Positions 43,148-52,730 are shown, numbered from the stretch's first letter. The stretch: 63,478 bases of DNA from Psychrobacter sp. 5A.1 (GCF_030407455.1 NZ_JASDDJ010000013.1:1-63478), one strand, 5' to 3'. Notes: generated by a model from the letters alone, not told the origin. A program made the numbers and translations.

Positions 43148-43564
43148 ATGAATATCATGCATCAAAAAGTAGCTATCTATAACAATAAAATTAAAGAAAA
43201 TGCTGAGTTAATATTTAAAAGCTATTCGGATTCTTCTGAAAATGTTGGACTAACTCTTGTATTGGCTGGACTTGGTAGGTATCAATTTCAAGATAGTGAT
43301 TTTTATAAAGCTTTATTCGGACTAAGGGCACTATTAGAGCCTAAAAACATTGTTATATGTATTAATGGATGTAGATTAGATTTTGTCTGCTCAAGTATGG
43401 GTCAGCAAATGTCACAAGGAAAAGTTGGCTATATAATTGAAATGGGAAAGCGAGGCACTAACAGAGTTGGGACTTTTGACCATTGTGATGATCTAGATAA
43501 ATTAACTACAGTACATAAGCAAATGGACTATATCAAACAATGGAGTGAGTCGCTAAAAGGTTAG
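43148..43564 (+). CDS. Orphan 138 aa protein in the hotspot
   Basis: From ATG 43148 (MNIMHQKVAIYNNKIKENAE) it encodes a soluble protein with LTLVLAGLGRYQFQDSDFYKALFGLRAL, NIVICINGCRLDFVCSSMGQQMSQGKVGYIIEMG and a helical end. The open frame extends upstream to 43094 into the NERD fragment, which is unlikely to be native coding sequence. I do not recognise a family. Size, AT-richness and position in a cargo slot fit an immunity or antitoxin-like protein, but no partner toxin is visible. Alternative start: ATG 43157. Confidence 0.65.
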   Translation: MNIMHQKVAIYNNKIKENAELIFKSYSDSSENVGLTLVLAGLGRYQFQDSDFYKALFGLRALLEPKNIVICINGCRLDFVCSSMGQQMSQGKVGYIIEMGKRGTNRVGTFDHCDDLDKLTTVHKQMDYIKQWSESLKG

Positions 43565-43599
43565 TTTATTGGTTATATTAAATGAATATTTGATGTGAG

Positions 43600-43786
43600 T
43601 GCCAATATCCGTGCCCGCGTCGCAGTAGAAGCGGCGCATGTAGATTACTGGTACAAGTTCGTTGGTCTAGATGGCAAAGTCATCGGTATGACCACTTATG
43701 GCGAATCTGCTCCTGCAGATCAGTTATACAAAGAGTTTGGTATTACGACTGACGCCGTGGTTGAAGCAGTAAATAGTTTGGTGTAA
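43600..43786 (+). pseudogene. Truncated copy of the tkt 3' end
   Basis: Encodes the last 61 residues of transketolase ([20 protein letters not shown] to VEAVNSLV) with no amino-acid change. Against 41254-41439 I count seven base differences, all third-position synonymous. The downstream terminator is also copied (43808-43847) with about five changes. The frame can be opened from GTG 43595, but no upstream tkt sequence is present. Confidence 0.9.
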
Positions 43787-43807
43787 TAAACCTAACTTAG
43801 TTAGCGT

Positions 43808-43847
43808 TTAAAAAAAGAGCTGCTAGAGTAATCTAGTGGCTTTTTTT
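43808..43847 (+). terminator. Copied tkt terminator
   Basis: AAAAAAAGAGCTGCTAGA, loop GTAA, TCTAGTGGCTTTTTTT. The changes relative to the copy at 41463 keep the stem paired. Confidence 0.8.
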
Positions 43848-44057
43848 ATGGTTTAATTTTTGGCTTTTCTTTTGGTCTGCTTTTGTCGATATGGTTATCT
43901 GTAAAATAACGGCTGCAATCAGTACTAAATTCTGTGCCTCAAAATAATGATTTAGTGGTAAATTAGAATAGATTGATTGCTCACAAAGTTATATTCTACT
44001 TCTTGTGCAGCTCTCATATAAAAATAAATTATATGACTACAGAACTGGAAAAATTAG

Positions 44058-44600
44058 ATGGATAGTATCGAACTGGCAAATGTTATTACATGGCTAAAGC
44101 AGATTGAACTAAGTGAAGGCTTGATAGCAGCCTGTATAATCGGAATATTTGGACTATGCGGTATTCTCATTACTCAGAAATCTGAACGCAAAAAGGAGTA
44201 TGAAGCCTTTTTGAGAATAAAGTTTGAGGAAGTGGCTTTTAGATTGGTTGATTTTGCAGCCATTATTCAGGAAATTCAATCCAAAAGTTTTTCAAGCAAT
44301 GACGATGAAGCTTTAGATGTTGATGAATTTTACAGAGAAGGTGGCAAGATAGAAATATTGATAGCTTTATATTTTCCAGAGCTTGAGAAAAAATATGAGT
44401 TGTTTTTAAATGCAGGTGGAAACCTGATAAATGCACAGCAGGAATATGGAACTAATCCTAGTGATAGTACTTTAGAGGTACTTAAACAGTTTGATGAAGA
44501 GTATGATCGGGTTTATAAGAGTTTTTATAAACATATCAGATCATGCTCTTCTAATTACGCTAAGCCTTTAAAGCGTCGTAAGAGAGTGCTAATTAATTAA
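44058..44600 (+). CDS. Orphan 180 aa membrane-anchored protein
   Basis: The N-terminus has one membrane helix (EGLIAACIIGIFGLCGILIT, about residues 19-38). A charged, helical cytosolic part follows (ERKKEYEAFLRIKFEEVAFR, ELEKKYELFLNAGGNLINAQ), ending in a basic tail (KPLKRRKRVLIN). I do not recognise a family; small proteins of this layout occur often in variable islands. It fills the second cargo slot between the tkt fragment and the intact NERD gene and is AT-rich relative to both. Confidence 0.7.
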   Translation: MDSIELANVITWLKQIELSEGLIAACIIGIFGLCGILITQKSERKKEYEAFLRIKFEEVAFRLVDFAAIIQEIQSKSFSSNDDEALDVDEFYREGGKIEILIALYFPELEKKYELFLNAGGNLINAQQEYGTNPSDSTLEVLKQFDEEYDRVYKSFYKHIRSCSSNYAKPLKRRKRVLIN

Positions 44601-44660
44601 ATTTAAAGAGTTTCGTTAGTACGCCTAGCATATTCTATAACCATTCTAAAGATCGCTATT

Positions 44661-45680
44661 ATGTCCCTCAAATCCAGCTTTAAAGGTTTCCTAGGTGAAA
44701 CCGTCATCAACGTCGCCATGTGGTTAAAACTAGAAAAAAACGTCTATCACCGATTAAACGGTATTACCTTGCCAAGAGCCAACGGTGGTAGTACCCAAAT
44801 TGATCATATCATCGTTTCTGTATACGGCATCTTTGTCATCGAAACCAAAAATTATAAAGGCTGGATATATGGTAGCGAGAACCAAAGACAGTGGACGCAA
44901 GCCTTCCCAAATGGAAGTAAATTCAAATTTCAGAACCCACTGCGCCAAAATTATCTGCACATCAAGACGCTCGCAGATTTATTAGGATTGGAACTGAGCT
45001 ACTTTCATTCGATGATTGCTTTCATCGGTGAGTGCGAACTGAAAACGCGTGATGAGTTACCCGAGCACGTATTGACAGGTGGCATGGTATCTTATGTTAA
45101 GAAAAAGCAGGATGAAATACTGACTGAAGACGAGGTTAGGTCCATCGTTGAGCAGATTAACAGCAACAAATTTAGTAAATCTTGGCGCACCAATCGAGAG
45201 CATAAAGCCTATCTAAAAGACAAGCATAGCCCCTCAAACAAACAGCCTAGTGGTAACGCTACCGATAAATCAGTTTCTAAAACTACCAATAAGCCTACAC
45301 CAGAGACGATAGTAAAAGAAACCGCTAAACGAGCCACGCTGAAAAGTAGAGAAGTGCTGCAATGGTCGGGTCAGACTGACATTGAATCTAGCGAGTTACT
45401 AACTGATAATCTGAATACTCAGCAGGTAAATACACCATATGATATGGCTAATAAAGTGTTTCTTACACCGTTTGAGGTTGTAGAGCTTGAGCCAAAAGTG
45501 AATAAACCCGTTACAGTTGAGGTGGTAAACAATACAGATAATCTCATTCAAGCACCAACCTGCCCAAGATGTCAGGGGGCAATGATCAAACGTGTTGCAA
45601 AAAAAGGCCAGCACCAAGGGAAAGACTTTTTTGGTTGTAGTCAGTTTCCTAAATGTCGCGGTGTGGTGAATATTGATTAG
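44661..45680 (+). CDS. NERD-domain protein with topoisomerase-type zinc finger
   Basis: Residues ~8-120 are a NERD (nuclease-related) domain: FLGETVINVAMWLKLEK, LPRANGGSTQIDHIIVSVYG, then IFVIETKNYKGWIYG, where the D-x-x-ExK spacing resembles restriction-type nuclease cores. A Thr/Lys-rich linker occupies ~185-290. The C-terminal ~40 residues, with CPRCQGAMIKRV and FFGCSQFPKCRGV, form a four-cysteine topoisomerase zinc finger. NERD proteins with such fingers are thought to act on nucleic acids; the reaction is unproven. It forms the right border of the hotspot, and its start is duplicated at 43024. Confidence 0.85.
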   Translation: MSLKSSFKGFLGETVINVAMWLKLEKNVYHRLNGITLPRANGGSTQIDHIIVSVYGIFVIETKNYKGWIYGSENQRQWTQAFPNGSKFKFQNPLRQNYLHIKTLADLLGLELSYFHSMIAFIGECELKTRDELPEHVLTGGMVSYVKKKQDEILTEDEVRSIVEQINSNKFSKSWRTNREHKAYLKDKHSPSNKQPSGNATDKSVSKTTNKPTPETIVKETAKRATLKSREVLQWSGQTDIESSELLTDNLNTQQVNTPYDMANKVFLTPFEVVELEPKVNKPVTVEVVNNTDNLIQAPTCPRCQGAMIKRVAKKGQHQGKDFFGCSQFPKCRGVVNID

Positions 45681-45851
45681 TCTTTAAAGAAAACCGACCC
45701 ATGCCTCGCATATTTCCCCACTTTTAAAGCATCGGATGCTGAGGCTAATATTTTTGTTTTCTTGCTTGGTTTTGTTCGCTAACACCTAGCGACAAGATGA
45801 CCGTCGAAAAAAGTTTTATCGGTGCGCTAGACGTACTCTATAAACTAACCG

Positions 45852-46823
45852 CTACTTCATGATAAAAGCGACGTCAAAATCATGGGTTGGCACAAAATTA
45901 CTTTCTTTGATTTCAAACGTCGTTGGTCCAATCTTCTTAACGTTACCCTTGCCTTTCCAGCAGAATGAGACCAGTTCGTTAGGGTCGCGTTTTACAGTCA
46001 GTTTAAAGTTGGTGATAGGTTTGGCCCAATTTGCCCCCGTCGTTAGGATATAGCTTAAGGCATGATAGGGACGACCACCACCCTTGTGAAATCCTCTCTG
46101 AGTTGAACTGTCTACGCAAAAATTTGGAAACTCTTCCTCACCTAGATGCACCGAGCCACCCACCAAAGGTTTATACGTGTGTTTGACCTTGGTGATAGTA
46201 TTGGCTTTGAAGGTTTGCTCCCAACTATAAATAATTTGTGAGTCCCAAGGCATATAAAAGTACCCTTCATCATAGATAAATTTATCTAGTGCCTTATTAT
46301 TACAATCTACAAGACGTTGATTGATGTCATCGGTATCAAATTTATAGGTCCAAGGTGACATCATTTCAGCGTCACTAATACCGCACGCCTTAAAAATGTT
46401 GGTGGTATCAATAGGCGTTTTCCCATAGTGTCTATTACCATCTTTGGTGACAATCGGATGCATAAAAGTACGAACATGCTGATTAGGAATGATAGGCTTA
46501 CCACTGGCCCAAACTTTAAAGTTATCATAAGTGGCACTTATATCAGCGTAATCTGAGTCCATAGAGCTAGGCACCGCTGGCATAGGAAAAAGAACCGTCT
46601 CAGTAATGTCTTTATTACTGAGATTTTTGAACTCATAATTGACGCGAATTTCATCTTTTGAGATGTATAAATCCTCACTATGCATGCTGATGTTTTTATT
46701 TTTCAGATATTCAACACCGCCTGTGCCGACATAGCCCGTAGAGTCGTTTGCTTGGGCAGCCGTCATCGCTAGTAGCACAGTGCAAGTTAATGTACCGCTA
46801 AACATCAGATGGCGCTTATCCAT
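45852..46823 (-). CDS. DUF4424 family secreted protein
   Basis: The 323 residues start with a signal peptide ([25 protein letters not shown]). They continue with NDSTGYVGTGGVEYLKNKNI, LYISKDEIRVNYEFKNLSNKDITETVLFPMPAVP and a closing FEIKESNFVPTHDFDVAFI, which fit the DUF4424 pattern. It is probably periplasmic and beta-rich. It overlaps the end of the ABC ATPase gene by eight bases and has GGAAGAA upstream, so it is read as the last gene of the peptide-importer operon. Its function is unknown. Confidence 0.8.
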   Translation of the reverse strand: MDKRHLMFSGTLTCTVLLAMTAAQANDSTGYVGTGGVEYLKNKNISMHSEDLYISKDEIRVNYEFKNLSNKDITETVLFPMPAVPSSMDSDYADISATYDNFKVWASGKPIIPNQHVRTFMHPIVTKDGNRHYGKTPIDTTNIFKACGISDAEMMSPWTYKFDTDDINQRLVDCNNKALDKFIYDEGYFYMPWDSQIIYSWEQTFKANTITKVKHTYKPLVGGSVHLGEEEFPNFCVDSSTQRGFHKGGGRPYHALSYILTTGANWAKPITNFKLTVKRDPNELVSFCWKGKGNVKKIGPTTFEIKESNFVPTHDFDVAFIMK

Positions 46824-47787
46824 ATATTTCTTCCAAACGTAAACAAGCGACCAATCGACCGTCCCATTCGCGCAATTGCGGCTCTACTTCGCTGCATTGC
46901 TGCTTGGCATAGGGGCAGCGTTTATGTAGGGCGCAGCCACTTGGTGGATTGAGCGGACTTGGTAGCTCACCTTGTAGGGTCAAATCGTTTTTATGGCCAT
47001 TTACCGTTGGTGCAGCAGCCAATAGGGCGATAGTATAGGGATGTTTTGGCGCGTTATAAATCGCTTCTTTGGGGCCGTGTTCAACAGCTTGACCTAAATA
47101 CATGACCATCACATCATCAGCGACATGACGTACGACCGATAGATTGTGCGAGATAAAAACGTAAGCGGTACGATATTCATCCTGCAAATCCATAAATAGA
47201 TTTAAGACTTGCGCCTGAATGGATACATCGAGCGCGGAGGTCGGCTCATCAGCGACGACAATTTTAGGATTGAGCATCATGGCGCGGGCGAGGGCAATAC
47301 GTTGGCGCTGACCACCAGAAAACATATGTGGATAGCGGCCTGCATGTTCGGGACGTAGACCAACATTTTTCATCATCTCGTTGATTTTGTCGCGCTTTTC
47401 TTCTTTGGACAGTTTGGTATGGATATCCAATGGTTCCGTCAACTGATAGCCGATAGTATGGCGCGGGTTGAGGCTACCATAAGGGTTTTGGAAGACCATT
47501 TGAATTTCGGTACGCAACTCTTTTAGCGCTTTTCTACTATAGCCAGTTGTTGCTTCATCGTTGATAAATAGCTCGCCATGAGTAGGCTCTTCGATCAGCG
47601 TCAGCTGGCGGGCAAGGGTGGATTTTCCGCAGCCTGACTCACCAACGACTGCTAATGTCTTGCCAGCTTCAAGCTCGAATGAGACACCATTGAGCGCTTT
47701 CACGTAGGCTTTTGCTTTGCCCAGACCTTGTGATACTGGATAGTGCTTGTGTAGGTTGTCTGCTTTTAAGACCACTTTGTTACTCAT
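46816..47787 (-). CDS. dppF: Peptide ABC importer ATPase, DppF/OppF type
   Basis: A 323-residue ATP-binding subunit. Walker [10 protein letters not shown] is near residue 49, the signature is [15 protein letters not shown], Walker B is [14 protein letters not shown], and [10 protein letters not shown] is the switch region. The C-terminal oligopeptide-transporter domain contains [20 protein letters not shown], the cysteine cluster typical of Dpp/Opp ATPases. It pairs with the next ATPase and overlaps its gene by four bases (ATGA). Confidence 0.92.
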   Translation of the reverse strand: MSNKVVLKADNLHKHYPVSQGLGKAKAYVKALNGVSFELEAGKTLAVVGESGCGKSTLARQLTLIEEPTHGELFINDEATTGYSRKALKELRTEIQMVFQNPYGSLNPRHTIGYQLTEPLDIHTKLSKEEKRDKINEMMKNVGLRPEHAGRYPHMFSGGQRQRIALARAMMLNPKIVVADEPTSALDVSIQAQVLNLFMDLQDEYRTAYVFISHNLSVVRHVADDVMVMYLGQAVEHGPKEAIYNAPKHPYTIALLAAAPTVNGHKNDLTLQGELPSPLNPPSGCALHKRCPYAKQQCSEVEPQLREWDGRLVACLRLEEIYG

Positions 47788-48848
47788 ACTTGGGACTCCA
47801 AGGTAGCAGCGTGAGAGGGGCGAGAGGTAATATTAGAATCAATACAACGTACCTTGCCAGTAGGTGTATCTAAAATAGGCGGTGGTACTTCACAAGCGGA
47901 TTCTTTATACGGGCAACGCGGAGACAGTAAGCAGCCGCTTGGGCGATCGTATTGACTTGGCACGACACCGGGCAAGCTGTTTAGACGGTCTTGACCGATA
48001 GCGAGCTCTGGGATGGCTTGCAGTAATGCCTCGGTATAAGGGTGAGCAGGATTTTGGAAAATCTCCGGTACGGTACTGGTTTCCACCACTTGTCCCGCAT
48101 ACATGACTGCGACATCACGCGAGTTTTGTGCGACCAGTCCCAAGTCGTGGGTAATCAGTACCATTGCCATCTGTTTTTCGCGTTGTAATCGGCTCAGCAA
48201 ATCCATAATTTGTGCCTGTACCGTGACATCGAGAGCAGTAGTGGGTTCATCTGCGATCAGTAGTTTTGGCTCACAAGCAATCGCCATCGCAATCATGACC
48301 CGTTGACTCATACCGCCCGACAGTTGATGTGGATAGACTTTGAGTCGGTTTTTGGCATCGGGCATCTCGACCAATTCTAGCAGCTCTAAGATACGCGCTT
48401 GTACTGCTGCGCCTCGTAAACCAAGGTGCTTGCGTAGTACTTCGCCTAATTGCATCTCAACCGTAAAGCTTGGATTTAGGCAAGACATGGCATTTTGAAA
48501 AATCATAGAGATGTCTTTACCAATGATGCCGCGCTTCTCTTTGGCAGGCATGCTAAGCATGTCTTTATTATCGAACATAACACGCTTAGCACGAACCGTC
48601 GCAGAGGGTGGTAATAGTCCCATCAGTGCCATCATAGTGACCGATTTACCTGAGCCAGATTCACCCACGACAGCGATAACTTCGCCTTGTGCGATTTTTA
48701 ATGACACATCATCGACGGCACGAAAAGCACGCACCCCTTGACCGAAAGTGACTGAAAGATTTTCAATGTCTAACAACAATGCTGATTCTTTTGTTGATGA
48801 GTCATGCATTGAAGTATGGGTCGTGGTTGTGTTTAAAGTATCAATCAT
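47784..48848 (-). CDS. dppD: Peptide ABC importer ATPase, DppD/OppD type
   Basis: A 354-residue ATP-binding subunit. Walker [28 protein letters not shown] and [18 protein letters not shown] are present. [20 protein letters not shown] is the C-terminal cysteine cluster. The N-terminus has about 20 extra polar residues before the core ([15 protein letters not shown]). It starts one base after the end of dppC, so translation is probably coupled. Confidence 0.92.
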   Translation of the reverse strand: MIDTLNTTTTHTSMHDSSTKESALLLDIENLSVTFGQGVRAFRAVDDVSLKIAQGEVIAVVGESGSGKSVTMMALMGLLPPSATVRAKRVMFDNKDMLSMPAKEKRGIIGKDISMIFQNAMSCLNPSFTVEMQLGEVLRKHLGLRGAAVQARILELLELVEMPDAKNRLKVYPHQLSGGMSQRVMIAMAIACEPKLLIADEPTTALDVTVQAQIMDLLSRLQREKQMAMVLITHDLGLVAQNSRDVAVMYAGQVVETSTVPEIFQNPAHPYTEALLQAIPELAIGQDRLNSLPGVVPSQYDRPSGCLLSPRCPYKESACEVPPPILDTPTGKVRCIDSNITSRPSHAATLESQV

Positions 48849-48849
48849 C

Positions 48850-49764
48850 TTAGGTCACCTGCTTCAATTTGGGATCTAGCGCATCACGTAAGCCATCACC
48901 AGTCAGGTTAATCGACAATGCAGCCAAGAATATAGCGACACCCGGCCAAATGGCTAGCCAAACATTACTTTGAATATATTGACGTGCCGTACCTAGCATC
49001 GCGCCCCATTCGGCATCCGGTGGCTGTACACCAAAGCCCAAGAAACCAATCGCACCCGCTTCTAAAATAGCAGAAGAGAAAATCATCGTCGCCTGTACGA
49101 TAAGCGGTGCCATACAGTTGGGCAAAATGGTGATAAATAGTAAACGCAGTACACCAGCGCCCATCACTTGAGAGGCGATAAAGTACTCACGTTGTAGCTC
49201 TACCATTGCAGTAGCACGTGTCAGACGAATAAAAGGCGGCGTACAGACCAGCGCGATCGTAATGATCGTATTGGTCATAGAAGGCCCTAAGATAGCAGCA
49301 ATGATAATCGCCAATAGCAAGCTTGGATAAGACATCAAAATGTCATTAACTAGCATGACGGCCTTGCCCCAGACTTTTGGCCAAAACGCCGCACTCAGCC
49401 CGAGCGAAATACCGACCAGCATCGCCAGAGTCGTCGCGCTCAGACCGATAAACAGTGAATAACGCGCACCATACATCACCCGAGACAAGGTATCTCGGCC
49501 CGCATCATCAGTACCCAGCCAAAACATGGTATTGCCGCCATCAAGAAAGGCAGGTGGCAGTTGCTCTTGGCCGGTGAACAATTCATAAGGATCATGAGGC
49601 GCAATGGCAGGCGCGAGTATGGCAATAAGCACCATCAATGCCAGTACAATAAAACCAAGCACTGCGCCTTTGTTTCGGCAGAATGTCGATAAAAATAGCT
49701 GCCAAGACGAGGGCGGTGTGGCAGCCATAAGATTAAGATCAGTGGGAACAGCAGAAGGCTTCAT
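48850..49764 (-). CDS. dppC: Peptide ABC importer permease, DppC/OppC type
   Basis: A membrane permease with the first helix [24 protein letters not shown], then the family segment [17 protein letters not shown] and [27 protein letters not shown]. The EAA coupling motif lies around [22 protein letters not shown] start at [10 protein letters not shown] (ATG 49764, 304 aa), because AGGAAATGCTC gives the right spacing; the ATG two codons earlier lies almost on the Shine-Dalgarno. Confidence 0.9.
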   Translation of the reverse strand: MKPSAVPTDLNLMAATPPSSWQLFLSTFCRNKGAVLGFIVLALMVLIAILAPAIAPHDPYELFTGQEQLPPAFLDGGNTMFWLGTDDAGRDTLSRVMYGARYSLFIGLSATTLAMLVGISLGLSAAFWPKVWGKAVMLVNDILMSYPSLLLAIIIAAILGPSMTNTIITIALVCTPPFIRLTRATAMVELQREYFIASQVMGAGVLRLLFITILPNCMAPLIVQATMIFSSAILEAGAIGFLGFGVQPPDAEWGAMLGTARQYIQSNVWLAIWPGVAIFLAALSINLTGDGLRDALDPKLKQVT

Positions 49765-49811
49765 GAGCATTTCCTATAGTGGCTAGCGCGTTGAGAGGGT
49801 TCGGATTTTTG

Positions 49812-49831
49812 TTCTTAATAATTATTAAGAA
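49812..49831. promoter_or_regulatory. Perfect 20 bp palindrome between dppB and dppC
   Basis: TTCTTAATAATTATTAAGAA is fully self-complementary, in the 143-base gap between dppC and dppB. It is followed by no clear T run in either direction. It may be an operator or a weak RNA hairpin. Confidence 0.45.
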
Positions 49832-49907
49832 TCTGCTAAAAAATCCCTTAAAACCATACCAGCGCTAATCGTCACTATTTATAATATGAGTATTTATCAA
49901 TGTTAAA

Positions 49908-50924
49908 TTAAGAAGTATGTCGGATACGCGGATTGATCAGACCATACAAAATATCAATAAATAAACTAACCAAAATCAGGGCTGTGGCGACCAATAAAAT
50001 ACCGTTTTGTACAATAGGGTAGTCACGAGTGAAAAACCCATCGAGCAGCCAATTACCAACGCCTGGCCAACTAAAGATAGTCTCGGTAATAATGGCACCT
50101 GCAAGCAATGTCGCCATCTGTAGACCAACGACCGTAACCACAGTAATCAAGGCATTGCGCATCACGTGTACCAATATCACGCGGCTTGGTGATAAGCCTT
50201 TGGCGCGTGCTGTGCGTACATAATCTTCATCTAATACCTCTAGCATCGCCGAGCGTGTCATGCGCGCTATCATCGCTAAGGGGATGGTCGATAAAGCAAC
50301 AGAAGGTAAGATAAAGTGCTTGACCACGTCCCAAAATGCGCCTGGTTCTCCTGACGTCAAAGAGCCCAATAACCACGAGCCATATAATGGCTGGACATCT
50401 AAAAACTGAGCCACAGAGATGACCCCAGCGACGGGTAACAGACCAAGATAGTGAGCGAATATACCAGTCAGGATAGGTCCCAATAAGTAGATGGGCATAG
50501 AATATCCTGCCAGCGCTCCTGACATGAGGGTGTAGTCAATCCATGTGCCACGGCGTAGGGCGGCAAAAATACCCAAGCTCACACCAATCACACTAGCGAT
50601 GACGATGGCGCACAACGCCAGCTCCAAAGTAGGGACAAAGTGAGCAAAGAAGTCTTGTAAGACAGGAGTACGAGTACGAAAGGACTCGCCAAAATTACCG
50701 GTCAATATACCAGTCAAATAATCCCAATACTGGGCGACGAGTGGTTTGTCTAAGCCTAGTCTTTCTAGGGCCCGAGCATGTAGCTCTGGATCGACCATAC
50801 GCTCGCCCATCATAATCTCGACAGCGTCTCCAGGGACGAGACGAATCAGAGTGAAGGTCGATAGCGTTAAGCCAAGATAGACGGGAATAAGAATAGCAAT
50901 TCGACGCAGAATATAAAGTAGCAT
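49908..50924 (-). CDS. dppB: Peptide ABC importer permease, DppB/OppB type
   Basis: A 338-residue, six-helix permease that begins MLLYILRRIAILIPVYLGL. It has the conserved TFTLIRLVPGDAVEIMMG, NFGESFRTRTPV, and the cytosolic coupling segment DEDYVRTARAKGLSPSRVIL with the EAA-like motif. TETIFSWPGVGNWLLDGFFTRDYPIVQ is the other strong signature. It follows dppA after 165 bases that hold a hairpin. Confidence 0.93.
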   Translation of the reverse strand: MLLYILRRIAILIPVYLGLTLSTFTLIRLVPGDAVEIMMGERMVDPELHARALERLGLDKPLVAQYWDYLTGILTGNFGESFRTRTPVLQDFFAHFVPTLELALCAIVIASVIGVSLGIFAALRRGTWIDYTLMSGALAGYSMPIYLLGPILTGIFAHYLGLLPVAGVISVAQFLDVQPLYGSWLLGSLTSGEPGAFWDVVKHFILPSVALSTIPLAMIARMTRSAMLEVLDEDYVRTARAKGLSPSRVILVHVMRNALITVVTVVGLQMATLLAGAIITETIFSWPGVGNWLLDGFFTRDYPIVQNGILLVATALILVSLFIDILYGLINPRIRHTS

Positions 50925-51009
50925 GGCCTGCTCAATAGTTGTGGTTCAATGATTAGAATGTTAACAGTGATGAAAATATCCGTGACAAAGCATTTGAGTC
51001 ATATAAATA

Positions 51010-51039
51010 CGGCTGGAGCAAAGTTATCTGACCCAGCCG
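51010..51039 (-). promoter_or_regulatory. Hairpin between dppA and dppB
   Basis: CGGCTGG and CCAGCCG pair around a 16-base loop in the dppA-dppB gap, with no T run. Such hairpins often protect the mRNA of the binding-protein gene and lower expression of the permease genes. Confidence 0.55.
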
Positions 51040-51089
51040 AATATTAAAGAATCAATCGTGCATGTCTTACCGAAATTAATCAGTCAAGA

Positions 51090-52730
51090 TTATTCAACCT
51101 TCACACCATCGAAGCGTATTGAGCCAAGCGGGCTGATTTTATAATCGACAACGTTTGGTGCAGTGAATACCGTTACGACCGAATGCGCCATCGTTGTCCA
51201 AGGAAGCTGCTCTTTGAATATCTGCTGAGCTTTTTCGTAGTCACCGACACGCTCTTCTTGATTGGTGATTTGACGGGCATTGGTCACCAAACTATCAAAG
51301 TCTTTATTACACCAGCGTGAGTAGTTATTACCACCGACGGCATCACAAGACAATAACGAACCAAGCCAATTGTCTGGATCACCATTATCACCAGTCCACC
51401 CCGCTAGAATCACATCAGGTTCACCTTTAGCAGCGCGCTTGAGGTACTCGCCCCACTCATAAGTCACAAGTTTAGTATCAATTCCAATCTTCGCCCAGTC
51501 TGCTTGCAGCATCTCAGCCATGAGCTTGGCATTCGGGTTATATGGTCGTTGAACGGGCATATACCACAGGTTGATAGAAAGGTTGTCCGCGCCTGCTTCT
51601 TTGATAAGCGCTTTTGCTTTTTCAATGTCATAAGGCGCATCTTTGAGCGACTTATCGTAACCCCATTGCGTTGGTGGCATTGGGTTGGATGCTTTCAGCC
51701 CTTCGCTTTGATAGACCGCGTTGATAATAGCGTCTTTATTGATGGCCATGTCTAATGCTTGACGGACTTTCAGATCACTCAACTTAGGTTTTTCAACGTT
51801 GTAACCGACATAGCCGACGTTGAAGCCTGGTTGATCAAGCACCGTTGCCTTACCCGATTTTTTGACAGAGTCAATTTCGGCAGGTTTTGGATAAGCGGAC
51901 ACATGGCATTCGCCAGCTTGTACTTTTTGAGCACGAACCGCCGAATCTTTGGTGATGACAAAGACGAGATTGTCGATATGAATGTCGTCTTTGTTCCAAT
52001 AGTCTGGGTTTTTGGTATAGCGAATTTGCGCGTCTTTTTGATAGGAAGTAAAGACGAAAGGTCCAGTACCCACTGGCTTGGTATTAATGTCAGCTGCTTT
52101 GCCATCCGTCATTAATTTATTGGCATATTCAGCAGAATTGATATAAGCAAAGGGCATGGCTAGATTTTGTAAAAATGGCGCGTTGGTCTCGCTGAGCGTG
52201 ACTTTGACGGTATAGTCGTCCACTTTTTCGATATCAGAGATAATATCAGGCAGTCCCATACCGACCGAATATGGGAATTCAGCAGGATAGGCTTTATTAA
52301 ATTCAAAGTCTGGATTGGTGATACGTTCTAGCGTAAAAATAATGTCATCTGCATTAAAATCGCGGGTCGGGGTAAAGTAATCAGTCTTACCGAATTTGAC
52401 CCCTTTACGTAGAGTAAAGGTATAGCTTTTGCCATCTTCACTAATATCCCAGCTTTCGGCTAGACCTGGCTGAATCTCAGTACCCGCTCTTTTGAATTCT
52501 ACTATGCCGTTGTAGATGGGGAAGGCGCTCGCATCAAAATCAGTACCCGACGTATACTGGGCTGGATCGAAACCAGCGGGGCTACCTTCTGAGCAGTAAA
52601 GCAAGGTTTTAGCTGCTTTAGCATCTGAGCTAGCAGCAGATTCATCAGTGGTTTTGTTGTCTCCGCCACAGGCACTAATACCTAAGACAATCGTAGCCAA
52701 CATCGTAAGTTTGAAGAGTGAGTTCTGCAT
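51090..52730 (-). CDS. dppA: Peptide-binding lipoprotein, DppA/OppA family
   Basis: A 546-residue family 5 solute-binding protein. The signal MQNSLFKLTMLATIVLGISAC ends in a lipobox with Cys21, so the protein is anchored as a lipoprotein; E. coli DppA is soluble. LLYCSEGSPAGFDPAQYTSGTDFDASAFPIYNGIVE, GLAESWDISEDGKSYTFTLRKGVKFGKT, KPVGTGPFVFTSYQKD and AGWTGDNGDPDNWLGSLLSCDAVGGNNYSRWCN are typical of Dpp-type proteins. It is the first gene of the dppABCDF-DUF4424 run. Confidence 0.92.
   Translation of the reverse strand: MQNSLFKLTMLATIVLGISACGGDNKTTDESAASSDAKAAKTLLYCSEGSPAGFDPAQYTSGTDFDASAFPIYNGIVEFKRAGTEIQPGLAESWDISEDGKSYTFTLRKGVKFGKTDYFTPTRDFNADDIIFTLERITNPDFEFNKAYPAEFPYSVGMGLPDIISDIEKVDDYTVKVTLSETNAPFLQNLAMPFAYINSAEYANKLMTDGKAADINTKPVGTGPFVFTSYQKDAQIRYTKNPDYWNKDDIHIDNLVFVITKDSAVRAQKVQAGECHVSAYPKPAEIDSVKKSGKATVLDQPGFNVGYVGYNVEKPKLSDLKVRQALDMAINKDAIINAVYQSEGLKASNPMPPTQWGYDKSLKDAPYDIEKAKALIKEAGADNLSINLWYMPVQRPYNPNAKLMAEMLQADWAKIGIDTKLVTYEWGEYLKRAAKGEPDVILAGWTGDNGDPDNWLGSLLSCDAVGGNNYSRWCNKDFDSLVTNARQITNQEERVGDYEKAQQIFKEQLPWTTMAHSVVTVFTAPNVVDYKISPLGSIRFDGVKVE

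Noticed and set aside
43595..43786. Separate small gene starting at GTG 43595
   Set aside because: It is the last 61 codons of transketolase, with no upstream domain; a truncated copy, not a gene in its own right.
45681..45851. Possible RNA gene between the NERD and DUF4424 genes
   Set aside because: Some short dyads are visible, but there is no promoter or terminator to support a transcript.
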